Assembly: GCA_026874595.1 (NCBI GenBank)
Contig: CM049317.1
Coordinates: 10,700,382-10,764,381, forward strand
Direction of reading: 5' to 3'
DNA length: 64,000 nt
From: Sipunculus nudus
Taxonomy: Eukaryota; Annelida; Sipuncula; Golfingiida; Sipunculidae
The notes under the pieces are model-generated. The model searched no databases. It was given only the letters and a program-made list of their open reading frames with translations, and was not told where the DNA came from. The position numbers were made by a program, and so were the translations under genes. Positions 11,403-26,400 of the stretch are shown here, piece by piece (within the stretch, counting starts at the first letter, position 1; each line of letters starts with the position of its first letter).

Positions 11403-14400
11403 CAAGTTTGTTCATTTTTTGTTTTAATATTATAAAAAACCTAGGCTTGGTTTCTGAGATGAGGTTCACAGAGAATTAAAAAAAAAATAAATTATGTTTA
11501 AAGGGCTTAGGAACAACTACACTTGTTGACACAAAGTATTATGATGCTGTTTGTGTGTTTGTTGATCTGACCCCTTTGATCAATAAACATCAATCAGTAT
11601 TGACTGTGATGCAGTGTGATCAAAGGTTGTAGTGAAAATGTGTTTTCTACTTTTTTTCATGACAGAAATGTTACTGTTCTTCTAGCAATGATCAGTTAAT
11701 AACATAAACTATTATAATACCGTAGTAAAATATGCAAACTTAACCCACCTTAACTATTAAAAGGATATCATTTAACAAATTGTAGCTGGCTGGGAAAAAT
11801 AAGAATTCTGGTTTTTCCCCGGAAAAATCAGAATTCTCATTCTTCCCGGGAAAAATCAGAATCAAATCATAGTATGAAATGATTCTCATTTTTCCCGGGA
11901 AGAATGGGAATTCCCATTATTCCTGGGGAAAATCAGAATTTTCATTTTTCCCAGGAAAAATCAGAATTCTCATTTTTCCTGGGAGGATTCCAGATCTTCC
12001 CAGATTCTCATTCTTCCCTCGACATATATATATATATATTATATATAATATATATATTCCAGTATTTTGAATATCTAGGGATTCTGTTAACATTTTCAAG
12101 ATGGCAGTAAATATCTTCCCTAATAATATAATGCTCTGATGAAATACTGACAGAGCATTTGTACCATACTAAATTGGTAATTATAGGTAATCAGCCTATA
12201 ATCACCACCTGATGATGATGATTAACAAAAGAAAGAATAAAAAAAAAATTATATGCATAACTGTAAAGTATGATAAAAGTATAAAAAAAAAGAAGTCTAG
12301 TCTGAAAAAAAGCATGTTACTTATAAAAAGGACAGAGTGGCAGTACTGCACAAACAAAGAAAATAGCTATCGAAAACACATACAGTGAACCAATGTTAAG
12401 AGACCACCCATGGGTCTGGCTAAAAGTGGTCTTAATTCTCAGGTGCTCTTATTGGGCAGGTAAGTTAAAACCAATGAGAATGCTTTAGGATAACTCAAGG
12501 GTAGTCTTAATAAACAGGTGGTCTTAATAGACAGGTGGTCTTTTATGACAGGTGGTCTAATAGATAGGTGGTCTTATAAGACAGGTGGTCTGGAGATAGG
12601 TGGTCTTATAAGACAGGTGGTCTTAAAAGACAGGTGGTCTTTTATGACAGGTGGTCTAATAGATAGGTGGTCTTATAAGACAGGTGGTCTTAATAGACAG
12701 GTGTTTTTTATGACAGGTGGTCTAATAGATAGGTGGTCTTATAAGACAGGTGGTCTTGAGATAGGTGGTCTTATAAGACAGGTGGTCTTAATAGACAGGT
12801 GGTCTTTTATGACAGGTGGTCTAATAGATAGGTGGTCTTATAAGACAGGTGGTCTTGAGATAGGTGGTCTTATAAGACAGGTGGTCTTTATAGAAAGGTG
12901 GTCTTTTATGACAGGTGGTCTGATAGATAGGTGGTCTTATTAGACAGGTGGTCTTGAGATAGGTGGTCTTATAAGACAGGTGGTCTTAAAAGACAGGTGG
13001 TCTTTTATGACAGGTGGTCTAATAGATAGGTGGTCTTATAAGACAGGTGGTCTTAATAGACAGGTGGTCTTAATAGACAGGTGGTCTTAATAGATAGGTG
13101 GTCTTATAAGACAGGTGGTCTTGAGATAGGTGGTCTTATAAGACAGGTGGTCTTGAGATAGGTGTTCTTATAAGACAGGTTGTCTTAATAGACAGGTGGT
13201 CTTTTATGACAGGTGGTCTAATAGATAGGTGGTCTTATAAGACAGGTGCTCTTGAGATAGGTGGTCTTATAAGACAGGTGGTCTTAATAGACAGGTGGTC
13301 TTTTATGACAGGTGGTCTAATAGATAGGTGGTCTTATAAGACAGGTGCTCTTGAGATAGGTGGTCTTATAAGACAGGTGGTCTTAATAGACAGGTGGTCT
13401 TTTATGACAGGTGGTCTAATAGATAGGTGGTCTTATAAGACAGGTGGTCTTGAGATAGGTGGTCTTATAAGACAGGTGGTCTTAATAGACAGGTGGTCTT
13501 TTATGACAGGTGGTCTAATAGATAGGTGGTCTTATAAGACAGGTGGTCTTGAGATAGGTGGTCTTATTAGACAGGTGGTCTTAATAGACAGGTGGTCTTA
13601 ATAGACAGGTAGCCTTAACAGATAGGTTTTACTGTATTCTTGCTCACCTGACTTGTCTGTTGTTCCTGTATAACATTCCTCATCCTTCCCATCACTGCAG
13701 CTCTGATGACCGTTACATTTCTCCAAGATGTAGTAGCAGTTATCTTCATCACAGGGCTGGCTGTTCACACCGTTACAGTATAATGACGTAGCTATTTTCT
13801 TGTATTCTTTGTTAAGTTTACCTGAAATGTATATATGCTCTGTATATGCTTTCCAAGTAACAAAGGTTTGCCACTTTCTGGATGACAATCAAATGGTCCA
13901 ATTTCTTTGCAATGCTGGTCTGTAATATTGATACAAAGGATGGGGTTAGGGGATGTCCCCACCTGCATCACATACGGTTGCTGATGCGCGTGGCAGACAA
14001 TGTTCCAAGACCAGTTTGATGACAGAAGTCTTTATTCACAGGACAGAGACTGGGATAATCTCTCCCGAGGCCTGCCGGCCTGGAAAGAGACTGTCCGTCT
14101 CTCTCTCTGAGAGAGCCACCCTGTCTCCCTGACTCTCTCTGAATCTAAGTGCGCACTACAGATAGTTTTGTTACAGAGCTTTCACGTGACATATGATACA
14201 TACATATCCATATTTCTGCATTTCGTCATAAAAGCTAAACCTTATTGGATGACTCAAAATGGGTCACAATTACATCAGAGGTGTAAGTGTTCTTCCTAAC
14301 TTTTGTGAGATCTGATTGGACAAAAGTTCTATGGAAAATCCCAAGTCTGACCTGACATACATCCAGTTATAGACTGACCTACAAGTCCTATTTGGAGGAC

Positions 14401-17400
14401 AGTGCTTATATACACACGCGGAGTCTCATAAAATAACATGTTTTAATTGTGTTCTACCATTCCCTCATAAAGACTAAACACATAAGTCATTCTGTGACAC
14501 TATTTCTGTTTGTACAGACTTAAAATAGACCTTAATGGTTTGGTGTACTGTTCTCTGATTAAACTGGGAGAGAAGCCTATATGTGTGTGAGCAGATGACT
14601 GGTTGTCGGGTGTCATCAATTATGAGAAGTCATTCACTGTTTAGTCTGACATGCCTGAAACTGAGCTTGTATTTGTGAAATATGAAATGTGAAATATTCC
14701 TTGAAATATGTGTTAAGTCACAAATATGCACTTTCCTACTCCATAACAATATTATGTTGGGTACAGCCTGTCCAGCCAACCCTTGGAAAGAGTAGGACAT
14801 AAGTAGAAATGAAAATATAGTGAAACTAGAAACCTGTATTCTAAACTTCTGAATTAAAAATATAAATATGTACTTGTACAGTTAGAATAGCCATATAATT
14901 TTCAGCATTGAAAAGGTAATATCCAGACCAGGTACATTAATAATTTATTAAACATCTGTCAAATCTTGCTATTATCAGACTGTCCCACCCTAACACAAAG
15001 GGGCTTCCCTGTCATCTCTGTAATGTAGAACTACTTACTCTCCAGGCAGATCCTCTCGTCTTGGGCGTTGGGACAGTTTATGACACCATCACAATACTTT
15101 TCTCTAGGGATGCACCAGTCAAAATTGAAATCATGAGGGAAAATCTCTCGAAGGCCACAAGTGATGCCCTCTTCACTCTTCTTGTCAGAAAAAGTACAAT
15201 CTAAAAAATAGAAAATTGCTCTGAAATTTAGGGCTGTTACAATGTGTCAAATCACTGAAGCATTGAATCAATAATTAATTATAATAATAAGTAATAACTA
15301 GATGTGGTCGGACAATGGACCTCAGAGGTCCCTGCATTTCTGGTAGTGCTGGACTAGTTTACATATGGGTGAAAAATTTCGGTTAAAGTTGAAAAATATT
15401 ACAAACAGAAACAGGTTTTTATCCATATGCATGAGGGTTAAATCCTACAGGTTCAAATAATATTAAAGAAGACATGTCTGAAATAATGTGTGCAATAGAA
15501 AATCAACGATTGTACTCTGTTGGCCATATTGGAATTCTAACAGGTCTGTAATTTTTTAGGTCTGGAGCCCTCGTATGTACTAGTCGCCCTGAGAAAACTA
15601 GAACACGGGTAGTGGACAAGTGACTAAGTGTATCCGCCGAAAAAAGAGTGGGACGGGTATAGTGAGGCATGAATTTAGTGGCTAGGGGAAACAGAGTGAG
15701 GTGTGTTGCATGTTAGCATGGATGTCTGCAGCCTAAATGTTTATGTAGGTGGCGCCACCTGCCACAAAATCCAGAAAGCTATCCAAGATGTATATACATG
15801 CAAAATTTTAGGCAGGTAGGCAGATTTTATCCTACAGCAGACAAACAGAAGGAAGCTGTGCATAAATGGTTGCATGTGGCACCACCAGTTTTGTGTATGA
15901 TAAAGATGTAGGTGAGATCTATACACATGCATAATTTCAGAAGGATATGTCAAACAAGTCCTGAGATATAAGCCTATATGTCTGAAGCCTGAACATGAAT
16001 GGAGGTGGTGCCACCTGCCACAAAATCTAGAAAAACAATCCAAGATGTATATACAAGCAAAATTGTATATAGATAAATCGAACCATTGCCGAGATATGAG
16101 TGATTTTATCCCACAGCAGATAAACAGAGAGACACGGTGCAAAACTGGTTGTAGGAGGAGCCACCAGTTTTGCGTATGATAAAGACCTATGTGAGATCTA
16201 TACAAAATCGAGAAAGCTATCCAAGATATATATACATGCAAAATTTTAGGCAGATAAGTCAAACCACTGCCAAGATATGAGTGATTTTATACCATGGCAG
16301 ACAAACAAAAGGATGCTGTGCAAAACTGGTTGCAGGTGGCACCACCAGTTTTGCATATGATAAAAACCTATGTGAGATCTATACACATACAAAATTAAAG
16401 GGGGATACTTCAAACCAGTCCTGAGATATAAGCCTGGATGGCTGCAGCCTGAATGTGAATGTAGGTGGCGCCACCTGTCATAAAATCAAGAAAGCTATCC
16501 AGGATGTATTTTGGTATATTTTGAATAATTGCTGTAATTATTGCATTAAAAATTATTTTTCTACCTCTTTGTCCCTAGCTTATACTACAGGGGATACAAA
16601 CAACATACATGATATTGCAAGCGCTACTCTTTAACAGGGAAAGCCATCTGACATTCTGCATTACAGTAAATGTTTATACAGTAATGAATGAGAATATTGC
16701 AATATTACCAGTGATGTGTCAATAAATCAATCATATCAAAATAATTTTATTAAACAGATACCAATGTTACCAACACAACCAACCATGTACAGTGACTCTA
16801 TTTTCACAAAAACACATTCAGAGCCTTTGTTGTCAGTTTCATTCCCAGCTGGTGTGTCACAGAACAGAGTGATGTCATGTGCCCCTGACGCTTGTCAGTT
16901 TCATTTAGGGTGGTGAGTCACATAGAACAATGACATCACACAAATTGTGATGCTTGTCATTTTCATTCTGGGGAGTTGCATCACTGTGTATACTGTAATA
17001 AGCCAGGCTGATATGGGCCCCATGTATCAAATAAGTGTATAAGCTATATCACCGATGGGCACTGATATGAAAATTGCATTGGGTGTACTATCATGTATGT
17101 TCGGAAATCTGTAACTGGAAGATTACAAGTCTGGCCAGTTGATAATGTATTATTACAGCTTAAAATCCAAATTACCCCCAAAATTTAATAATTTCTTTTA
17201 TCATTGTCAAGCCATCCTGGATATTTCATCAAAAGCTGTGCATAATTTTTTTTAGTAATGTTGCTAAAAGACAGACAGACAAACAAACCAATGCCACAAA
17301 ATCATAACCCCTGCCACTTGGCGGAGGTAAATATAACAAAGAGACCAAATCTCTTTTGGAACCATCCCAGGTGACCCATATTTGATGCATTATCCTCAAA

Positions 17401-20400
17401 TTTACTAATTTTTCACAGACTGGGAAAAGGGAAACTCTTTTTCATGGTTTTCTGAGATATCTATGTGGGCCTGGGTATGCTAATATTAAAACAACATTTG
17501 CAAAACCAGAAAAAAAATATGTATATTTTGTAATATTAAACTCTATTCAACACAACCCAATACATACACTTTGAACTAAATGCGCTGGTAAATGCTGTGT
17601 ATGTTCCATATGTAAGCAGCAGTTTTCTGTCAGCAGTGACCTCTGCGTTGAGTTGTACCAGTTTAATTTGGTTTGACGAGTATATTTCAAGACTGCTCAG
17701 TCTACCATCCACATATTTCCTCCTTATCGGCTTTAAATGTGTATTTCTTCCTGTGTACACTGACAAACTACCTGCAATAAAGTAATATATAAGTGGTAAA
17801 AAAGAACAACATATACAGTGAAATCTCACCTGTCAGCCACCCTCCTATCACGACCAACCAGCTAAGATGACCACTATTTTTGGACCACTATTTATTCCAA
17901 GACTAATGTAAATCCTCATAAAAACCTACCACTAAGAAGAGGCCCCCTCCCCCCCCCCCCCCCACTAACTTTATTAATAAATTTTCTCAAGAACCAGTTA
18001 CTCTCCCTCCCTCAATCAGGAATGCTGTGATATTATTAAGTAAAGCATGATATTTATGACATATACTCAACAAAGTCACTCATACTTCAGGAACTTCTAG
18101 CTAGCACATGCATAAGTACTACATTTCAGTTTAGACAACTTAGATCTTATCTTATTTTTACATCCAAGTTACAGGAACAAAATTTGGTAACAGAAATTAC
18201 TTTTAAAAAGCAAACTAAGATATCATTATATACTGTCATACACTAATTTTAATTTTCATAAAGCTACCATTTTGAAATTAGAAAATGATCTAAAAATTAA
18301 ATCATTTAGAATCCTTGAAATCTAAATCAAATTATGAATATATATTTGATCCTTTCTATTTTTAATTTGTAATTTTGTATTTTTAATTAATAAATAACTT
18401 GTTGTTAGGACAATTTACATAATTAGATGATCATACTTACTATCTGTTGACATATTTGCAGTAAAAATGTAGAAATATCTATTTTTATCTGATGCATTCA
18501 AATACCACAAGCAGTCATATCTCTGCACTGGGTACACAGGAGGGTGGATCTGTATTTCTCCACCTTTACTGAAATCACCAAACTCTGGACAGTCTGAAAG
18601 ACACAAAATGAAACTAAGAATAATCTGAAGGAAACTGCATTATCTGCTGGAACAAAAAGAAAACATGATTAACAAGTCAAATGAGTAACTCAAAACAATG
18701 TGCATGGAAGCAGCAAAAGGGAAGAGTAAGGAAACCTCTTGAAGATCTGGAGAAAAAACCCCTCAGAAAAATGAAACATGAGATATAGGGAATTCTTGAC
18801 ATTGACAATATATAAGATATATTGGGAGAAACAAAAGAACAAAACAATTAGATTACTGTATTTACTTGTGTATAAGATGACCCTGTGTATAAGACGTAAG
18901 CTGTGGATAATCTGGGGAAAAGACAAGATACACATGAAATATGGGAAACTGTGAACAATCAAGAATGATCAAAAAGGACTACATGAAATAAAGATATGAC
19001 AAACAAAGAACCATGTGGAATAAAACTACAGTATTATCAGAAAATATATGGTAGTAATCTCTGATGAATCTCAAAAGGAAAAATATACATGGGTAAACAT
19101 GGGACCTCTGAAGAATTTGGAAGAAACAAAAAGGACAAAAGGAATATGAAATATTAGAAACTGTTGGGCATTCTCCATTTAAACACTGTCAAGTTTTGTG
19201 ATTTTACATCCATACAATTATAATTTTGTGAACTGTGAATATTAGTATTATCATTACTTAAACTGAATAAATTACATTAAAGGATTTAACATATATTCCC
19301 TTGAGCATAATTCAGACAACATACTGCTAGGAATAAGACTCATAATAAGATCACAATCTACTTACTATATCAATATTAAAAGAATAATACATGTAATTAC
19401 ATTATTATTTAGTGTATTAATTTAAATAGTATTTATCCCATGCACCATTTAATTATATAAGGTTTCTTTCTAAGTAAAAATAAATGCAAATCACTCACCA
19501 GTGGTAGTATATTTTAAATCTGAATCTGAAAGAGTAAATAAATGACCTATGACAGCATCAAAAGTGATAAGTAATTATTATAGGTACAATATTTTCCCCT
19601 CTGTTCACCTGTTTGCAATTAAAGTGGAACCCCACAATTAGGACCACCCTTAGGACTGAGGAGCAGTTGGTTGTCCTATTTGTGAAATTCTTACCTTGTT
19701 TGATTTCCCAGTTTGCATGTAACACGCTGGTGTTTATTTTAATTCAGTGTGTGCCAACTGTATATCTTTAATGTGTCACAACAAAATATTTTACTTTGTG
19801 TAGGACCCTTATTATGAGGACTGTTGCCCTCTTTGATCTATCTTTAAAGAGGCTGTGACAAGGCACAGCCATTGATTCGTGACAAATATTATTACAGTAC
19901 TTTTCCAACGTGGTTGCATTAGCAGGGTTTCATTAGCGCTGGGGCCAGGAAATCTGCCTGTTATTCTAAATTCAGTGGTGGTTGTAATTTTGAGTAATTT
20001 ATAAACATAAATAAAACTAACAATTTTCAGGACCAAGAAACGTGGTGTCAATTGTGGGGTGGCTGCAAGGTGGGGTTCCATTTTATATACAAACAAGTTC
20101 TGAACAGATTTACACAAAAATTTTTGGAATGTTAAGATAACATCCCACAAACAATCTTATGCAGATCACCAGCATAAATTTTGTAATTCAAAAGGTAACA
20201 TAGCATTGTGGTAATTTTTTTTATTCCCAGCTAGGAAGACAAGTGTTTACAATTTACATGTATTGGCATTGGGGGTGTCTTTTAATAGTGCACCTATGAA
20301 ACATATTGAACAAGCATGATAACCTGTAGAAGAGCACAGGACTGCTGGATTTTTCTCTTGGCTGGGACATGCAGGCTACGATTCTCAATCCACTTTGTGA

Positions 20401-23400
20401 TGTATTTGTTTGACAAGCACTGGTACCATTTAATGATGCTGAATATGAAGAACCAGGGGGGAGGCCTTAATCTGTCATCAGAGAAAAGTGTCAGGAATTT
20501 CCAAGCCTAAAATGCTGAATATGTTTTTAATTACTTTCATAAAGTACACAAAAGACATTTCCGTTGTCTGAAACAGTATACCAAATAATTTTTTTAACCA
20601 TGATGTTGCTGCAAAGGTAATTAATTTCCATTCCTATGAGAGTACATAGGCAATTTTTTTTATTATATGAAGAGCCCCAGTTTTTCCATTTCATAAACAT
20701 TAATATTCTGTTTCATAAAATCAAAATTCCGAAATTTTCTGTTTTATCTTTATAGTATATGTAATATAATTGCTACACACTTTTAAGAGTTAAATCTTGT
20801 AAATTCATGTTGATTAAAACCATTATGTGTTCAATAGGCTATTTATATGTCTTTAATTTAAATACTTCTATCATTGATACCATAGTTACTTATGTAAATA
20901 TTCAAAATTATACTTATACCGGTTTAATGGTCCTTCACATAAATTGTTCTTCATCTGACCCACATGTAGGTAATCAAGAAAATGTTCACTGTATCAGCAA
21001 AACAGTTGGTTTCCATTTGTATACAAATCAGTAAGGACCTGCTCTGTGTTTTACTGTCAATCTTTACACACACTTGAATCAAGTATAGTCATATTATATT
21101 CACAGCAATTTCCCCTCAGAGACACTATAACATGCTTTAAGATTGGGCTTTCCCGCTGGAAGATTTTGACCTGTTTGCTTCTTTAATATGGTTATGCGAG
21201 ACCACAACTGGAACTCTCACACCCAAGAATTTTCACATCATTGGTCAATAATCATCTCTTTTAACCTTTGTAAAACATTTAATGGACCAAAGAAGTGAAT
21301 TTTGAATTATTCTGATTTGGATCGGCTGATTACTGACTCACAGCACCACTGCATCATCTTACGTCATCATCATAATAGCAGTATCAGCATTTCTGGCATG
21401 TACGTTAATAATCGAATATCAAAGCCTGGTGCTCACTGTAACGGATGTGAGCTGAAATAGTTAGACCTTTGTTGTTAAGTCGTGATGCAGATGGCTGGCG
21501 CAGGTTGAAAGATTTTTTTTATCAGATATTGGCTGAGAATTTCTTTATTTGTTGTTTAAATCTGCTCTATATCTGATTTTCCGCTGTATTCTGTGCATTT
21601 AAATTAATTCAGTTTTGGAACCCTAATTCCTTTTTCCCTCCATTTTTCCGTTAATGCGAAAAACTCTGGGCTTAAATTATAATACAACTGCAGGGCAAAC
21701 TAGAAAGTACTTTTTGTTATCCACCAAGGTTGGGCCTTAATTATGAAAGCACAAAAGTAATTTTTTTTTAATATTTAATTTTTTAAATAATAATATTTTC
21801 TTTTTGTTGGAGGTAACTACACTATTTTTTATGTTTGTTAAACTAAGTATATGTACATCTGCAGAATTCCAATATGGTTTCAGACTACGTGACAGGGCAG
21901 TATCACACACTTCCTCTCATTTTATGTCCTGGTATTAACCAGGCCTAGTGCCTACTGCACCTATAGGTTCTTGGTATGTCATCATCCCCATTGCTGATCA
22001 TCATCAAGGAACCTGTAAAAGGTGCACTCACAAAGAGTGAAGCACATCCATAGGGCACAACCATCACATGACAGAGGCAAAGTGCTCACCCTGGGTAGGG
22101 GCTGACTTTGAAATATCTCACTACCTCGGCTGAGATTCAAACCCAAGATCTACCCGCTTTGAGTCCTGTGCTCTACCCCTGAGCCACAAAAGCTGGTCAT
22201 ATAATAGTAAAATATTGCAAAGTGTTAAAATCAGAAAATTTCACAAATATCTTGTGATTTCCATACCTTCTCTCGCATCAACAATCAGTTTAAATCCTGA
22301 GTATGATGAAAACTTTGAAAGCACTGGTTTGAACGCAATGATGAGTACTCCGGTTTTGATGTGGACTACAGGTCTTGACCAGCGCTTACGATATCTCTGG
22401 TATTCAGCCTGTATTGAGGTTTCATGGCTTCCATCGTATATCTGTTGAAAATGGAATATATGAAACTGAAATTTTAGCTTTGGTAAATTTATATTTGGAG
22501 TATCAGGACATGCACAAAAACAACATGTTTTAATACATATTTCTGGAGTCAAGGATTTTGAAATCACATGAACTTTAATAGTTTCACCAAACCTGACTTT
22601 TGTTCAATGTTTAATAGGAAGATTCACCTAAACAAGGCATAATCTATATTAACAAGTGACCCATGGGTCATGACGCTCAGCTGACTGGGAAGAGATTTGC
22701 AAAAGGAAATTTTATCATCTGAATGGTAGTATATTACCATTCAACTGAAGCATCAAAACAGATTAACCAACAGGCTGAGATTGTGTCCGTATTAATATAT
22801 CTCAAAAATAGAGAAAAAATGCGTAAACTTTAAATAAAATACAGGTGGCTCCACCAGTCTGCAGAAACTAATAAAAATACTTAATGGTCAATATCCATGC
22901 AAAGAAGCATGGTGGTCTCTGGATCAGTTGTTCAGATACTTCAGCTTTTGTATCAAATTTTTCATTATTCTGAGGGAAACTTTTGAGTCCTATAGCTTGA
23001 AGGATTTGGGTAACAGAGACCTAATTTCAGGTTTCCACAGACACTTTGCATGGGCCTCCTTGCATGACAAGAATGAAGATTTCAGGTCCAGTTGTTACAA
23101 TTTGTACCCTGTTGACAGATAACCACATCTTTAAAGGTCTCAAAAATAGGGAAAATAATTAGTAAAAATTTGAAAAAATAGAGGTGGCAAACCAAGTCTG
23201 CTAATTCTGAAGAAACATCTCATGATCAATATGTATGCCAAAAATCATGACCATCAGTGATGTAGATAATGAGATATTGAAGTTTTTGTATGAAATTTTT
23301 CAATATTCTGGGGGGTACTTTGGGGCCCCATAGCTCGAAGGATATGGGTAACAGAGACCTAATTTCTGGTCTCCATGGAAACTTTTCATAAGTCTCTTAG

Positions 23401-26400
23401 AATGTCAAGAATGAAGATTCTAGGTTCAGTCTTTACGATTTGTGCCCTGTTTACAGATGTTCACATTTTTAAAGGTCACAAAAATAGAGAAAACAATTCG
23501 TAAAAAATCGAAAAATACAGGTGGCGCCACAAGTCTGCAGAAACTGATGAAACATCTCATGATCAATATGTATGCAAAAAAATCATGAGCATCAGTGATG
23601 TAGTTAATGAGATATTGAAGTTTTTGTATGAAATTTTTCACTATTCTGGGGGGTACTTTGGGGCCCCATAGCTCGAAGGATATGGGTAACAGAGACCTAA
23701 TTTCTGGTTTCCAAGGAGACTTTTCATAAGTCTCTTAGAATTTAAGAATGAAGATTCTAGGTCCAGTCTTCACGATTTGTGCCCTGTTAACAGATGTCCA
23801 CATTTTTAAAGGTCTCAAAAATAGAGAAAAAAATTGGTAAAAAATATAAAAAAGTATAGGTGGCGCCATCAGTCTGCAGGAACTGATGGAACATCTCATG
23901 ATCAATATGTATGCCAAAAATCATGACTATCAGTGATGTAGATAATGAGATATTGAAGTTTTTGTATGAAATTTTTCACTATTCTGGGGGGTACTTTGGG
24001 GCCCCATAGCTCGAAGGATATGGGTAACAGAGACCTAATTTCAGGTTTCCATGGATACTATTCATAGGTCTCCCTGTGTGTCAAGAATGAAGATTCTAGG
24101 TCCAATCTGATCCCTGTTGACAGATAACTACATCCTTAAAGGTCTCAAAAATAGAGAAAAAAAATTGTAAAAATTTGAAAAATATAGGTGGCGCCACCAG
24201 TCTGCAGAATCTGATGAAACATCTCATGATCAATATGTATGCCAAAATTCATGACTATTAGTGTTGTAGTAAATCAGATATTGAAGTTTTTTTTTATGAA
24301 ATTTTTCACTATTCTTGGTGGTACTTTGGGGCCCTGTAGCTTGAAGGATATGGGTAACAGAGACCTAATTTCTGGTTTCCATGGAGACTTTTCATAGGTC
24401 TCTCAGAATGTCAAGAATGAACATTCTAGGTCAAGTCTTTACAATTTGTGCCCTGTTAACAGATATTCACATTTTTAAAGGTCTCAAAAATAGAGAAAAC
24501 AATTTGTAAAAAATCGAAAAATACAGGTGGTGCCACCAGTCAGCATAAACTGATGAAACATCTCATGATCAATATGTATGCCAAAAATCATGACCATCAG
24601 TGATGTAGTTAATGAGATATTGAAGTTTTTGTATGAAATTCTTCACTATTCTGGGGGGTACTTTGGGGCCCCATAGCTCGAAGGATATGGTTAACAGAGA
24701 CCTAATTTCTGGTTTTCATGGAGACTTTTCATTAGTCTCTTAGAATGTCAAGAATGAAGATTCTAGGTTCAGTCTTTACTATTTGTGCCCTGTTAACAGA
24801 TGTTCACATTTTTAAACGTCTCAAAAATAGGGAAAATAATTCGTAAAAATTAAAAAAATACAGGTGGTGCCACCAGTCTGCAGTAACTGATGGAACATCT
24901 TATGATCAATATGTATGCCAAAAATCATGACTATCAGTGATGTAGTCAATGAGATATTGAAGTTTTTGTATGAAATTTTTCACTTTTCTGGGGGGGTACT
25001 TTGGGGTCCCATAGCTCGAAGGATATGGGTAACAGAGACCTAATTCCAGGTTTTCAAGGAGATTTTTCATGGACCTCTCTGGATGTAATGTAAGAAGATT
25101 CCAGGTCCAGCGGTTACGATTTGTGCCTTGTTAACGGACAGACGGCCGGACCGCTGGACAGATGACGGACAAAGAGTGATCGCTATAGCTCAGATGACTT
25201 ACAGTATAATCTGTATTAGGGGTGTAATAATGCATCAGAAGATGCATAGACAGGTCAAAATATCAGGCAACTACATCAATCTTCTCTTGTGTTTGATGCA
25301 CTGGGCTGACCAGGCTTAGGTGAGAAAGGCAGTTGCCCTGAGTGAACTGTGACAAATTAATGGCTCAAGCTACTGCTTGTGAACTCTTGACCTGCACCTG
25401 GCTAAAATGAATGAACTTTTGACCTGTACCTAGCTGCACTGAGTAAACTCTTGACATGTTGCATAATCTGACACAGTTGGCAGTCTGCCAAAGCTATAAA
25501 TAGGTCCAGACTAACCTTTGATGCCAAATCTGATGCAGTTGGCAGTCTGCCAAAGCTATAAATAGATCCAGGCTGACATGTGGCCTGTTGCCAAATGTGA
25601 AATAGTCTGCCAAGCTATCAATAGATACAGGAAAATCTTGGCCTGTTGGTGAATGTGTTAACACATACTGAAAGACTTTGGCTAAAATATTTTTTTCAAG
25701 CTGATGTATTCATAAGATTTTTTTTATAAAAATATTTCGAATAATATGTCCTTTCATGTTTATCGGTCTAATAATTGTGCCAAAAATTATTTAAGTCAAC
25801 TTGAACAAAGGCCACCTATGAATCATTTATGTGCAATGTTACATTAATTGAAACAACAGTTTTGCAGAAGGAGACTACTGCAGTCCTAAATTGAAATAAG
25901 CTTACTAATGGCCTCAGGACCATAAAGCTTTCTATGACTCTACCAAAAATCAATGGACCCAACCTATTCTTATACAATTAAAATACCCTATCCTAGAATA
26001 TTCTTGTGAAAAACTAGACATTTCTTGGCACCGCAGGTGCCAGAGTATCCCAAGACATAGTAGGCCCCCACCCCCTTTATAAATAGACCCCCATTTTTAG
26101 CAGCATATACTGACACTTGGCATATTTATTGTTTCTTCCATCTAACAATCCATAAACTTGTTGAAGATGTTGGTCCTGTGACCTTGATCTTTTTAAAGAT
26201 GTGTCCTGTGACCTTGACCTTTGACCTCATGACCCCAAAATCAATTCTGGTCTTGCTTTTCCAATGGGACATATGCAAGTTAAGTTTGAAATCTATACAT
26301 CAATAAAGCAGGAATTATCACCCAGAAACTAATTTTTGGACAGATGGCTCCTGTGACCTTCACCTTTGACCTTGTGACCTCAAATTTGATAGTGTTCTTC

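Noticed and set aside
12518-13601. Long plus-strand open frames encoding repeated TGGLIDRWSYK peptides
   Set aside because: They are direct translations of the minisatellite; monomers happen to lack stops in that frame, and there is no start context or splice support.
22140-22195. tRNA gene on the minus strand
   Set aside because: Box A and B are present but there is no complete cloverleaf, and the segment continues into a repeated body found elsewhere, so it is a SINE head.
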